DNA of 34,941 nucleotides from NCBI RefSeq assembly GCF_008011665.1, contig NZ_VOWJ01000036.1, positions 1 to 34,941 of the forward strand. The letters run 5' to 3'. The translations under genes and the position numbers were made by a program. The stretch comes from Campylobacter volucris (lineage in GTDB: Bacteria > Campylobacterota > Campylobacteria > Campylobacterales > Campylobacteraceae). Below the pieces are notes generated by a model. That model was not told the DNA's origin. It worked only from the letters and a program-made list of their open reading frames with translations, and did no database searches. Shown piece by piece: positions 24,069 through 33,614 of the stretch (within the stretch, counting starts at the first letter, position 1; every line of letters starts with the position of its first letter).

Positions 24069-26100
24069 ATGAAAAGCAAAACATTTAAAGTTGATAAAGC
24101 CATAACAAGCAAAAATAAAGATTTATTTGGTAGAAAAAAGATTGCTATGACATTAGCAAGAACTATAAAATATTATAAAGATGAAGATAGTATTTCTATA
24201 GGTATTATAGGAGATTGGGGAAGTGGAAAAACTTCGTTTATAAATATGGTTTTAGAAGATTTTAAAGATGATAAAAATTTCATTATAATAAATTTCAATC
24301 CTTGGAACATCTCTACTAGAAAACAGCTTATTAGTGATTTTTTTACAAAACTTTCTGCTGAAATCGGAAGGACAGATTCTTCTGAGCAGTATCAAAAATT
24401 AAGCAATGATTTAAAAGCTTTATCTTATACATTTAAACCACTGAAATTTATACCTGGACTAGATGTTTTTGCTAGTATTGCCTCTGAAGTAAGTGGTAAT
24501 ATTGGCGATGCTCTTCAAAAAACAGTCGAGATGACAGAAAAAAATTTAGATACCACCAAAGAAGAAATCAATAATGAAATTAAAAAAATAAATAAAAAAA
24601 TAATCATAGTCATTGATGATCTTGATAGATTAGCAGATGCGGATATACAAGAAATTTTTCAACTTGTTAGATCTATAGCAGATTTTAAAAATACTATGTA
24701 TATTCTTGCTTATGATAATGAAATAGTCACTAAAGCCTTAGATAAAATCCAAAAAGATAAAGGCGAAAGATATATAGAAAAAATAGTGCAAGTTCCTATA
24801 GTGCTACCTAAATTAAATAAAGCTAATTTAATAGCGATTTTTATGCAAAAAATTGAACAATTTGGCTTTGTTTATGAAAAAATCGATAAAAATGAATTTA
24901 TAGAGAACTTAAATACAAATAATTTTGCAGGTGCTTTTGAAAATATAAGAGATATTAATAGATACTTAAATGTTTTAAAATTTGAAATGAGTGCTATAAA
25001 ACAAGAGTTATATTTGTATGATTTTGCTGTGATTACTTTGTTTAAGGTTTTTGAGCCAAAATTTTATGAGTTTATTTATAACTATTCTGAATTTTTCAAA
25101 AGAACTGCTTTAGATTCTGATGAAAAAACAAAAGAACATCAAAAATCTACATACACTAATTTTATTAATGAGCAAATAAAATGTTTAAATAAGTTAAATA
25201 AAGAAGTTGTTAAAAATTTGTTAATTTCTATATTTCCTAGGATATATGATTTATATAATAGAGATTTTTCTGAAATAATAAAAGATAGAAGAGTATTATG
25301 GATATAAACATAGGATTGCTTCTTCAGAATATTTTCAAGATTATTTTGTGTTAAATTTCACAGAAGAGCTTATCAAAAAAGAAACAATAGATAAAATTAT
25401 AAAAGCAAAATCGCAAAAAGAGTATGATGATATTTTTAATGAGTATGATTTAAAAGAACTTAAAAAATTTAAACAATTAGCTTTTAAAATGAATGTTTAT
25501 GCTAAAGACTTTAAAAGCAGTGAATTTATTTATTATCTTTGGAGTGTTTTTGATGAAATTTGTAAAGAGGAAGATTTTTCTTATGATGATAGATGTGAGT
25601 GCTTTTTTGAATTGATTTCAAATATGACAGGTAAAGGAGATATAAATAGCAAAGAATTACTTAATGAAAAATATCCACTAGATGCAAGAATGCTATTTAT
25701 ATATAGTTGCAATCATTCTATGAGAGAAAAAGGGTATTTTTATGAGAAAGAATTAAAAATATTATTAGAAAAGTTGCTTCAAGAAGATGATGAAAAAGTA
25801 AAAGAGATGATGGAAGCACATATTTACGCCCTTAGAATAAATAATTTTCATTATTTAAAAAATACTTTAAAAATTTTTGCACAAAATTCAAAAATATTTT
25901 TCTTGATTTTAAAAATTTTTATACAAAAAGATGAAGATGGTCAAAAACATATTAATCAAAACTTATTAAATCATATCAAGCCTTATGAGCTAAAAACTAT
26001 GATCGAAGAAACTTTTAAAAATCCTAGTGATGATCAAAAAGAGATAGTTGATTTCTACAAAGACAAGTTGAGTCATTATAAATCATTAGTTCAAAAATAA
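24069..26100 (+). pseudogene. KAP family P-loop NTPase gene with a frameshift
   Basis: The first frame (412 codons, 24069-25307) has a KAP-type NTPase: Walker A GIIGDWGSGKTSF (about 46-57), the following NFNPWNIS motif, and Walker B IIVIDDLDRL (about 178-187) with LVRSIADF and YILAYDNEIV. It ends abruptly in IIKDRRVLWI. The neighbouring frame takes over with YGYKHRIASSEYFQDYF, the typical late KAP motif, and stays open to 26100. That frame has a TAA at 25279-25281, so the shift lies within about 25282-25304; one base too many is present. Repaired, the protein would be about 676 aa. KAP NTPases include the F-plasmid phage-exclusion protein PifA, and a restriction-type gene follows here. There is no long homopolymer at the site, so a sequencing slip is less likely than usual. 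The second part alone has only an internal GTG at 25348. Confidence 0.8.
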
Positions 26101-26159
26101 TTGAAAAATAATTTTATTTTATTTAAAATTGCAAGTTTATTTACTATCAAAGGTTAAAA

Positions 26160-28601
26160 ATGCAAGATTTATTAAAACTAAGCGAAGAAGATTTAAAAAA
26201 TAAAATACGAGAGCTTTATTTTCAAAATTTTTCAGTTACAGGTTCTAAGATAGATTTTATCATCACACAAAAACATAAAGACTTAGGTGAGATAAATTTA
26301 CTTTGGGCTGAAGCTAAGCAAGGCATAAGTGATATTAAAAAATCATTTGTTCAGCTCATTATGACTATAAAAAATGGAAGTTTTCATACCATGCAAACAC
26401 CTGCTTTAATAGCTGCATTTGATGCTGAAAAAATCGCATTTTTGCCTTATTATAAAATTCAAGAAGTTTTTTATCAAAATGATAAGGTTTGGGGTGTAGC
26501 AGCTAGCAAACACACAAGCGAGCAGTTTTTAAAACTCTTAAAAGAATTAGATGAAATTTTAAATGACGCTTTGGTTTTTTACTATAAAAAAGATGATGAG
26601 GAATTAAAAAATTTCATAAAAGAAAATTTAACAAACGAAAACATAAGCAAATTTAAAATCGACAAAAACAACTTTGTAAGCATATATCACAAATGGAGCA
26701 AAAGTGTTAAAGATAGTATAAGTATAGATTGGGATTTAGCAAAGAAAAATGGCATTATCGATGCAGACTTTTACCTAGCTGATTTACTTTCAAATGAAAA
26801 TCAAACCATAGTTGAAAAGCTTTTTGCTATTTTGAAAAAAGACTATTATGAATTTAATGCCAAAAAGACAGATCTAGGTTCTATCGCTGCTGAAAAAACA
26901 GGCTTTAGAGATAATCAAAAAGCACATAATGAATTTTGGGCTATTTATGAGCGTCCGCCAAGGCAAGAATTTTGGGATTATATTATAAAGCGTAGGGATT
27001 TGCTAGTCGATCAAGATATTAGAGAAAGAAAAGGTGCGTTTTTTACTCCAAGAATTTGGGTAGATAAAGCTTGTGAGTATCTATCAAAGACTTTGGGGAA
27101 AGATTATGAAGATGAGTATTATATATGGGATCTTGCAGGTGGGACAGGAAATTTACTAGCAAATTTTACCAATACAAAAAATATTTTTTGCTCTACTATC
27201 GATAAAGCAGACATTAAAGTCATTCACGAGCGTATAAAAAATGGTGCAAATTTATTTGAAAATCATGTATTTGAATTTGACTTTTTAAATGATGAATTTT
27301 TTGATAAGTGTGATGATAAAGGCAATATCATTTGCAAATCAAAACTACCTTCAAATTTACAAGAAATTTTAAAAGATGAAAACAAACGCAAAAAACTCAT
27401 CATTTTTATAAATCCGCCTTACGCGGAAGCTGGAAATTCAAAAACAGCTAGCGGAACCGGAAAACACAAAGCCGGTGTTAGTCTTGATAATTTTGTTTAT
27501 GAAAAATATAAAGATATTTTAGGTAGTGCTAGAAATGAGCTTTTTGCTCAATTTTTTATAAGAATATATTGTGAGATAGATGGGGCTATATTAGCTAGTT
27601 TTTCTACTTTAAAATATATCAATTCTACAAATTTTATAAAATTTAGAGGAACTTTTAAGGCTAAATTTTTAAAAGGTTTTATAACACCTGCTTATACTTT
27701 TGACAATGTAAAGGGAAATTTTCCTATAGGATTTTTGATATGGGATATGAGCAAAAAAGAAGAGCTTAAAAAAATAAAACTTGATGTTTTTAATGAAAAT
27801 GGAAATTTTTTAGGTAAGAAAAATTTTTATAATGACAAAAAAGAAAGCATAAACAAATGGCTTAGAAAATTTAATATAAAAGATAAAATTGAAAATATAG
27901 GGGTATTAATGGCTGATGCACCTGATTTTCAGCAAAGTAACCATATTGCAATTTTAAACAAACAAAGAACCGCTCATTTGATTTTTCAAAATATAAATCA
28001 ATTAAATATTATCAATACGGGCTTATATTTTTCAGTGCGTCACGCAATAGAACATACTTATATAAATCATAACGATCAGTTTTTATATCCAAATGATTTA
28101 TATAAAAATGATGATGAATTTAAAAGCGATTGTTTAGCTTTTATGCTTTTTCATGGCAAAAATCGCATAAGTGCAAAAGAAGGTATTAATCATTTTATAC
28201 CTTTTAGCGAAAAAGAGCTAGGCATCACCCAAGAAGCATTTGAGAGTGATTTTATGTATAAATTTATAAATGGCAAGATAAAAAATGACGAAGTTTTATT
28301 TGCAGAAGGAACGCAAAAAATTGAATTTTCTAGCGAAGCTAAAGAGCTTTTAAAAGCAGGCAAAGAGCTTTTTAAGTATTATCACGCGCATAAAGAAAAA
28401 GAGGGATATTTAGTAAATGCTTCTTTGTATGATATAAAAGAATTTTTTCAAGGTAGAGATGAAAAAGGCAAGATGAATACGCCTAGCAAGGCAAAAGATG
28501 AGCATTATAAAATTTTACTTAGTGATTTAAATACAAATTTAAAAATTCTAGCTAGTAAAATCGAGCCAAAAATTTATGAATATGGGTTTTTAAAAGAGTG
28601 A
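26160..28601 (+). CDS. Putative single-chain restriction-modification enzyme, Eco57I-like adenine methyltransferase
   Basis: 813-aa protein. Residues 30-60 show a nuclease-like pattern (KIDFIIT with Asp32, then LLWAEAKQG with Glu51 and Lys53). The methyltransferase follows: motif X KGAFFTP (291-297), motif I DLAGGTGNLL (324-333) for S-adenosylmethionine, and motif IV NPPY (418-421), which marks N6-adenine methylation. The C-terminal 350 residues probably read the DNA target and contain no helicase motif. The order nuclease, methylase, specificity is that of type IIG enzymes, though it is shorter than many campylobacter ones (over 1,200 aa). A methyltransferase with an inactive nuclease part is possible. 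The RBS is AAAGG. It lies 59 bp after the KAP gene and converges on the histidine kinase gene. Confidence 0.8.
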   Translation: MQDLLKLSEEDLKNKIRELYFQNFSVTGSKIDFIITQKHKDLGEINLLWAEAKQGISDIKKSFVQLIMTIKNGSFHTMQTPALIAAFDAEKIAFLPYYKIQEVFYQNDKVWGVAASKHTSEQFLKLLKELDEILNDALVFYYKKDDEELKNFIKENLTNENISKFKIDKNNFVSIYHKWSKSVKDSISIDWDLAKKNGIIDADFYLADLLSNENQTIVEKLFAILKKDYYEFNAKKTDLGSIAAEKTGFRDNQKAHNEFWAIYERPPRQEFWDYIIKRRDLLVDQDIRERKGAFFTPRIWVDKACEYLSKTLGKDYEDEYYIWDLAGGTGNLLANFTNTKNIFCSTIDKADIKVIHERIKNGANLFENHVFEFDFLNDEFFDKCDDKGNIICKSKLPSNLQEILKDENKRKKLIIFINPPYAEAGNSKTASGTGKHKAGVSLDNFVYEKYKDILGSARNELFAQFFIRIYCEIDGAILASFSTLKYINSTNFIKFRGTFKAKFLKGFITPAYTFDNVKGNFPIGFLIWDMSKKEELKKIKLDVFNENGNFLGKKNFYNDKKESINKWLRKFNIKDKIENIGVLMADAPDFQQSNHIAILNKQRTAHLIFQNINQLNIINTGLYFSVRHAIEHTYINHNDQFLYPNDLYKNDDEFKSDCLAFMLFHGKNRISAKEGINHFIPFSEKELGITQEAFESDFMYKFINGKIKNDEVLFAEGTQKIEFSSEAKELLKAGKELFKYYHAHKEKEGYLVNASLYDIKEFFQGRDEKGKMNTPSKAKDEHYKILLSDLNTNLKILASKIEPKIYEYGFLKE

Positions 28602-28604
28602 TTT

Positions 28605-29879
28605 TTAATTTAATTTAAAAGAAAAAATACTTCCTTTTTGTGGGGTTGATTGGATTTGCAAAGAGCTTGAGTGTAGAGTAAGTATTTTTTTTACTAAAAA
28701 TAACCCAAGGCCAAAAGAATTGCTTTGTTTGGGGTTTATTTTATAAAATTTTTTTGTGATGAGTTTTAGGTGTTTTTCTTCTATGCCTATACCTTCGTCT
28801 TTGATGCTAAAATTTTGATTTTTTATATGAATGAAAATATCTTTTAGGCTGTATTTTAAGGCATTGTTGATTAAATTTATAATCACATGCTCGATTAAAA
28901 ATTTATCCGCATAAACTATGCTTTTTTCTCCTTGAAGATGAATTCTTTTTTCATTATAAGAATGGACAATCTCTTCACTAAGTGCGTATAAATCAAATTT
29001 TTCTTGATGGATAGAGTTAAGATTAAAAGCAAAATTGAGCTTATGGGTGAGCTGGTTGATTTTAAAGCTTTGTTTTTGAATTTTTTCCATTAAAAAAAAT
29101 TGAGTTGCTTGATCGTTAGAAGTTTTTAGAGATTGCAAGCTTAAATTTATAACACTAATTGGATTTTTAAGCTCGTGTGAGATGACGCTGATTAGGTTTG
29201 AAAGCTGGGAATTTTTGGTTTTGATTTTTTTGGCTTGTTTTTTGTTTTTTAGATCTTGTTTGTGTATGTGTTCTTTGATTTTTAACAAATAAGCGTTTAA
29301 TAAATTTAAATCTTTAAAAAAAGTATCTTTAAAATCAAAATGAGTGTAGGTGCGAATGGTTTTGATAAATTGTAATAATTCTTGAAAATATTCTTTAAAA
29401 ATTTTATAGGTAAAAAAGAAAATGGTGCTTAAGATGATCAAAAATACAAAGAAAATAAAGGCATTTTGTATCCAAAATTCTATTTTGACATTTTTAGGAT
29501 AGACAATGATGATGTATTTTAGATTTTCATACGCATAAGCTTTGTAGTATATATTTTTACCATTAAAGAAAGTATTTGTAAAATTATTTTCAAATTTATC
29601 TATAAAAAAAGAAAAATCTTTTAAAGAGGATATGTAATTATTTTCATTTTTGATGATAAAATCAGCTCTAGTTTTTAGGGCGAATTCTTTGATATTTGTT
29701 GTGTTTAAATTTGTGATTAAGCCAAAATTTAAAGTATCATTTAGGGTTTTTAGCTTTTGCTCGTAAGTGCTTTGAGTGATGTTTTCTATGTATTCTTCAT
29801 TAAAAATATAAAATAAAATCATAAAAAATACACAAAAAAAGCAAAATAAAATAAGCAAAAAAGTTTTAATTTTTAACAA
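28605..29879 (-). CDS. Sensor histidine kinase, probable phosphate-responsive partner of the adjacent regulator
   Basis: 424-aa membrane kinase. TM1 spans about residues 5-26, a periplasmic sensor of about 110 residues follows, and TM2 spans about 138-158. The H box is SVISHELKNPISVI (His235), the N box HVIINLINNALKYSL, the G1 box IKDEGIGI and the G2 box SFGLGLFLVKKIL. It overlaps the response regulator gene by seven bases, so the two are cotranslated. The position next to pstSCAB suggests a role like that of PhosS in C. jejuni, where the pair is encoded elsewhere in the genome. Orthology to PhosS is not shown by the sequence alone, so no symbol is given. Confidence 0.85.
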   Translation of the reverse strand: MLKIKTFLLILFCFFCVFFMILFYIFNEEYIENITQSTYEQKLKTLNDTLNFGLITNLNTTNIKEFALKTRADFIIKNENNYISSLKDFSFFIDKFENNFTNTFFNGKNIYYKAYAYENLKYIIIVYPKNVKIEFWIQNAFIFFVFLIILSTIFFFTYKIFKEYFQELLQFIKTIRTYTHFDFKDTFFKDLNLLNAYLLKIKEHIHKQDLKNKKQAKKIKTKNSQLSNLISVISHELKNPISVINLSLQSLKTSNDQATQFFLMEKIQKQSFKINQLTHKLNFAFNLNSIHQEKFDLYALSEEIVHSYNEKRIHLQGEKSIVYADKFLIEHVIINLINNALKYSLKDIFIHIKNQNFSIKDEGIGIEEKHLKLITKKFYKINPKQSNSFGLGLFLVKKILTLHSSSLQIQSTPQKGSIFSFKLN

Positions 29880-30532
29880 AATTTATATCCTACAGAGCGA
29901 ACTGCTATGATTTTTTCTTTGATTTGAGGAATTTTTTGTTTTAATCTTACTATGGCTGTGTTTATGGTTTTATCGCTTGTGGTGTCATTTTTCCAAACTT
30001 GCTCGCTTAAAAATTGTCTGCTTAGAAGTTGGTTTTTATAAGTAAAAAAACATTTTAAAAGCTCTATATCAAGAGTGCTTAAATTTTGTATGATTTGATT
30101 TTTATAGCTTAATCTTCGCTCCTCAAAATGCAAAATAAAATCACCACAAATTATCTCTTCTTTTTGAATTTTATTTCTTTTTGTAACCGCTTTGATTCTA
30201 AATAATAACTCATTAAAATCAAAAGGTTTGCAAATATAATCATCACAGCCTTGTTCAAAGCCATCTAAAATATCACTTTGTAAAGTCTTTGCACTTAGAA
30301 AAATCACACTTTCATCATAGCCTTTTTTTCGAATTTGTTTGATGAGCTCGACGCTATCCCCGCTTGGTAAATTTCTATCCATAATGATTAAATCAATATC
30401 ATTTTCATCTAAAAAATTTTCCAAATCAAAAAAATCAAAAAAGCTAAAAACATTGATATTTTCTTGTTTTAGTCTAAAACTTATGAGCTCATTTAAGTCT
30501 TTGTCATCTTCTATCAAAACTAAATTTAACAT
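29873..30532 (-). CDS. OmpR-family response regulator, probable regulator of pst
   Basis: 219-aa regulator. The receiver domain has acidic residues IEDD (8-10), phosphoacceptor Asp52 (LIIMDRNLP), Ser80 and Lys102 (CKPF). The C-terminal winged helix (LSTLDIELLKCFF, then TINTAIVRLKQKI, then IIAVRSVGYKF) is OmpR/PhoB-like. Such proteins bind direct repeats with an 11-bp period, and one lies just upstream at 30555-30574. There is no Shine-Dalgarno sequence before the ATG, and TATAAT ends only six bases upstream, so the mRNA may have almost no leader. It is divergent from pstS. Probably the functional counterpart of C. jejuni PhosR, but orthology is untested. Confidence 0.85.
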   Translation of the reverse strand: MLNLVLIEDDKDLNELISFRLKQENINVFSFFDFFDLENFLDENDIDLIIMDRNLPSGDSVELIKQIRKKGYDESVIFLSAKTLQSDILDGFEQGCDDYICKPFDFNELLFRIKAVTKRNKIQKEEIICGDFILHFEERRLSYKNQIIQNLSTLDIELLKCFFTYKNQLLSRQFLSEQVWKNDTTSDKTINTAIVRLKQKIPQIKEKIIAVRSVGYKFC

Positions 30533-30538
30533 TTTGTG

Positions 30539-30544
30539 ATTATA
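30539..30544 (-). promoter_or_regulatory. -10 element of the response regulator gene
   Basis: TATAAT on the minus strand, ending six bases before the ATG. Ten bases separate it from the direct repeat, which takes the place of a -35 hexamer as in PhoB-type promoters. Confidence 0.6.
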
Positions 30545-30554
30545 GCAAATTTGT

Positions 30555-30574
30555 ATGTATCCAAAATGTATCCA
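30555..30574. promoter_or_regulatory. Tandem 11-bp direct repeat, probable pho box
   Basis: ATGTATCCA at 30555-30563 and again at 30566-30574, an exact repeat with 11-bp spacing between the response regulator gene and pstS. The half-site GTATC with CAAAA between the copies is close to the C. jejuni PhosR box as I recall it (GTTTC, N, AAAA, NN, GTTTC). It could activate both divergent promoters. Confidence 0.7.
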
Positions 30575-30621
30575 TTGTTTTTTAAATTTACATTGTATTT
30601 TTTAATTTTTAAGGAGAAAAA

Positions 30622-31599
30622 ATGAAAAAAATATTAGCTTTAGCTGCTTTTGCTAGTATGGTAAGTGGGGCTGAATTTAAAATAGCTGGATCTTCAACCG
30701 TGTATCCTTTTACTTCTTTTGTCGCTGAAGAGTATTCTTTGATTAAAAAAACTAAAACTCCTATAGTAGAAAGCTTAGGAACTGGCGGGGGTTTTAAGGT
30801 TTTTTGTGAGGGTATTACTGACATTTCAAATGCTTCACGAGCTATAAAACCAAGTGAATTTGAAGTATGTCAAAAATCAGGTGTTACAGATATTATCGGT
30901 GTGATGATAGGTTATGATGGAATTGTATTAGCACAAAATAAAATCAATGCTCCATTAAACATCACTATGCAAGAATTATTTTTAGCTTTAGCTAAAGAAG
31001 TGCCTCAAAATGGAAAATTAGTTCTAAATCCTTATCAAAATTGGAATCAAATTAATCCAAATTTACCAAATAGAAAAATCACTATTTACGGACCACCTTC
31101 AAGCTCAGGCACTAGAGATACTATCGAAGAATTAATCATGGTAGAAAATTCTAAAAAATTTCCTGAATATAAAGATAAATACAAAACTATAAGACAAGAT
31201 GGAGCTTTTATACCAAGCGGGGAAAATGATAATTTAATCGTGTCTAAGCTTAGCGTAGATAAAGAAGCTTTTGGGCTTTTTGGGTATGGATTTTTAACAA
31301 GTAATGAAGATAAAATCAATGCTGTTAGTATAGATGGCATACAAGCAAATAATGAAAATATTTCTAATGGAACTTATAAATTAGCGCGTTCTTTATTTAT
31401 ATACATCAATGCTAAAAAACCACAAGCTATAGAATTTGCAAAAATTTATATGAGTGATGATTTAGCTAAAAGTGGAGCTGAATTAGAAAAACTAGGTCTT
31501 GTTCCTTTGGATGATGAGTTGTTAAAACAAACTCAAAAACATTTAGAAGATAAAACTTTACTAAACACAGAACTTGTAAAAGCTGGAAAAGTTTTTTAG
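30622..31599 (+). CDS. pstS: Phosphate ABC transporter, periplasmic binding protein
   Basis: 325-aa protein with a Sec signal peptide (MKKILALAAFASMVSGA). Phosphate-binding elements: FKIAGSSTVYPF near the start of the mature chain, SLGTGGGFKVFCEG, DISNASRAIK, and YGPPSSSGTRDT. It delivers phosphate to PstCA. The RBS is AAGGAG. First gene of pstSCAB; a tandem repeat 50 bp upstream probably brings it under phosphate control. Confidence 0.95.
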   Translation: MKKILALAAFASMVSGAEFKIAGSSTVYPFTSFVAEEYSLIKKTKTPIVESLGTGGGFKVFCEGITDISNASRAIKPSEFEVCQKSGVTDIIGVMIGYDGIVLAQNKINAPLNITMQELFLALAKEVPQNGKLVLNPYQNWNQINPNLPNRKITIYGPPSSSGTRDTIEELIMVENSKKFPEYKDKYKTIRQDGAFIPSGENDNLIVSKLSVDKEAFGLFGYGFLTSNEDKINAVSIDGIQANNENISNGTYKLARSLFIYINAKKPQAIEFAKIYMSDDLAKSGAELEKLGLVPLDDELLKQTQKHLEDKTLLNTELVKAGKVF

Positions 31600-31614
31600 T
31601 GCAAGGAAGAAGCA

Positions 31615-32529
31615 TTGTTAAAAGAAAAAATAGCAAAATCTATACTCTTTCTTTGTGCTTTTGTTAGTGTAGTGGTAAGTTTTGCCATTATGCTAACTAT
31701 TTTAGTTGAAGCGTTGAAATTTTTTCAAAAAGAAAGCGTATTTACTTTTTTATTTTCAAGTGAGTGGGCTGCTGATGCTGCGTTTGTAGGAGCTGATGGA
31801 GCAAGTAAGCAAGGTGTTTTTGGTGCTTTGTCTTTATTTTGGGGAACTTTTTATATCTCTTTAATCGCTATGCTAACAGCATTACCTTTAGGTATAATGT
31901 GTGCTCTTTATTTGGGCGTATTTGCAGGTAAAAAATCTAAAAATTATTTAAAACCTATTTTAGAAATCATTTCTGGAATTCCAACTGTGGTTTTTGGATT
32001 TTTTGCAGCTATTGTTGTAGCTCCTTTTATAGTATGGTTTTTTGGTCTTTTTGGAATAAATGCTAGTTTTCAAAGTGCTTTAGGGGCTGGATTTATCATG
32101 GGTATTATGATAGTGCCTATTGTTGCTTCTTTATCTCAAGATTGTATAGAAACTGTAAGTCAAAAAAGAATCAATGGTGCTTATGCTTTAGGTATGACAA
32201 AAAAAGAAGTTGTGTTTGCTGTGATTTTACCTGAAGCTTTACCTGGTATAGTAGCAGCTTGCTTACTAGGACTTTCAAGGGCATTAGGTGAGACTATGAT
32301 AGTAGTAATGGCAGCGAGTTTAAGACCAAATTTAAGCATGAATTTCTTAGAAGATATGACTACAGTTACGGTTAAAATTGTCGAAGCTTTAAGCGGAGAT
32401 CAAGCTTTTGATAGTTCTTTAGCTTTAAGTGCATTTTCATTAGGACTTGTTTTGTTTATTATTACTTTAATTATTAATATTTTTAGCGTTTATTTGATCA
32501 ATCGCTTTCATAAAAGGAAAAATTTGTGA
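31615..32529 (+). CDS. pstC: Phosphate ABC transporter permease PstC
   Basis: 304-aa inner-membrane permease with six predicted helices. The ABC coupling motif is in [42 protein letters not shown] in outline (the EAA-type loop). The start is TTG (31615), five bases after AAGGAAG; no ATG is nearby. Helix 1 is LFLCAFVSVVVSFAIMLTILV. Its stop overlaps the start of pstA (GTGA). Confidence 0.93.
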   Translation: MLKEKIAKSILFLCAFVSVVVSFAIMLTILVEALKFFQKESVFTFLFSSEWAADAAFVGADGASKQGVFGALSLFWGTFYISLIAMLTALPLGIMCALYLGVFAGKKSKNYLKPILEIISGIPTVVFGFFAAIVVAPFIVWFFGLFGINASFQSALGAGFIMGIMIVPIVASLSQDCIETVSQKRINGAYALGMTKKEVVFAVILPEALPGIVAACLLGLSRALGETMIVVMAASLRPNLSMNFLEDMTTVTVKIVEALSGDQAFDSSLALSAFSLGLVLFIITLIINIFSVYLINRFHKRKNL

Positions 32530-33614
32530 AAAAATTATTTAGAAAAAGAAAAAAAGACTCAAAAAATTTTAAAAGATTTTGCAAAATGGGGCTTTATATC
32601 AATCTCATTTTTCTTGGGATATTTTTATCGAGCATTTTTTATCTTGGCTTGGGTGCGTTTAAGCAAACATATATTTACACTAAAGCAGATAGAAATAGCA
32701 TAGCTTATGAATTATTATCTCGTAGTGAGCAAAGACAAATTAGAGCTAATCAAGCACAAGGAGAAGGCTGGTTTTTAGCTAATGCTGAAGTAGATCAGTA
32801 TGTTAAAAATAATTATCATAAATTAAACGAGTCTCAAATACAGCTTGTAAATGAGTTGATGCAAAAAGATCAAATACAATTAAAATTTAATACCAATTTT
32901 TTCTTAAACGGAGATTCTAAATCACCTGAAAATTCAGGGATATTTTCTTCGGTTGTTGGAACCTTGCTTGTGATGGTAGTTTGTATGGTAGTAAGTATAC
33001 CTATAGGAGTGGGTGCTGCTATTTACTTAGAAGAATTTGCACCACAAAATTTATTTACTCATTTTATAGAAGTTTGCATAAACAATCTTGCAAGTATTCC
33101 TAGTATATTGTTTGGACTTTTAGGGCTTGGTGTGTTTATCAATTTATTTGGTATGCCAAGATCTTCAGCTCTTGTGGGTGGGCTTACTTTAGCTATTATG
33201 AGTTTACCTATTATAATAGTTTCTACAAAAGCAGCTTTAAAAAGTGTGGATATTAATATGAAAAACGCGGCTTATGCTTTAGGTATGACTAAATATCAAA
33301 TGATAAAAGGCATAATGCTACCTTTAGCTATGCCTATGATACTTACAGGTTCTATTTTAACTTTAGCAGGGGCCATAGGGGAAACTGCACCGCTAATGAT
33401 TATAGGTATGATAGCTTTTATACCTGATGTTGCAACGAGTATATTTTCACCAACTAGCGTTTTACCAGCTCAAATTTTTTCATGGTCAGCTATGCCCGAG
33501 CGTGCATTTTTAGAAAGAACTGCAGCTGGAATTTTAGTGTTGTTAGGGCTTTTGGTTATTTTAAATTTAAGTGCAATATTACTTAGAAAATATTTTCAAG
33601 GAAAAAATTTATGA
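32526..33614 (+). CDS. pstA: Phosphate ABC transporter permease PstA
   Basis: 362-aa permease, partner of PstC. The start is a GTG (32526) overlapping the pstC stop. A basic N terminus ([17 protein letters not shown]) is followed by helix 1 and a polar periplasmic stretch of about 100 residues before the remaining helices. The EAA-type loop is [29 protein letters not shown] in outline, then [14 protein letters not shown]. It overlaps pstB by four bases (ATGA). Confidence 0.93.
   Translation: MKKLFRKRKKDSKNFKRFCKMGLYINLIFLGIFLSSIFYLGLGAFKQTYIYTKADRNSIAYELLSRSEQRQIRANQAQGEGWFLANAEVDQYVKNNYHKLNESQIQLVNELMQKDQIQLKFNTNFFLNGDSKSPENSGIFSSVVGTLLVMVVCMVVSIPIGVGAAIYLEEFAPQNLFTHFIEVCINNLASIPSILFGLLGLGVFINLFGMPRSSALVGGLTLAIMSLPIIIVSTKAALKSVDINMKNAAYALGMTKYQMIKGIMLPLAMPMILTGSILTLAGAIGETAPLMIIGMIAFIPDVATSIFSPTSVLPAQIFSWSAMPERAFLERTAAGILVLLGLLVILNLSAILLRKYFQGKNL

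Noticed and set aside
25348-26100. A separate 250-aa gene downstream of the KAP NTPase
   Set aside because: The frame is open upstream of its GTG with the KAP motif HRIASSEYFQDYF, so it is the C-terminal part of the same gene after a frameshift.
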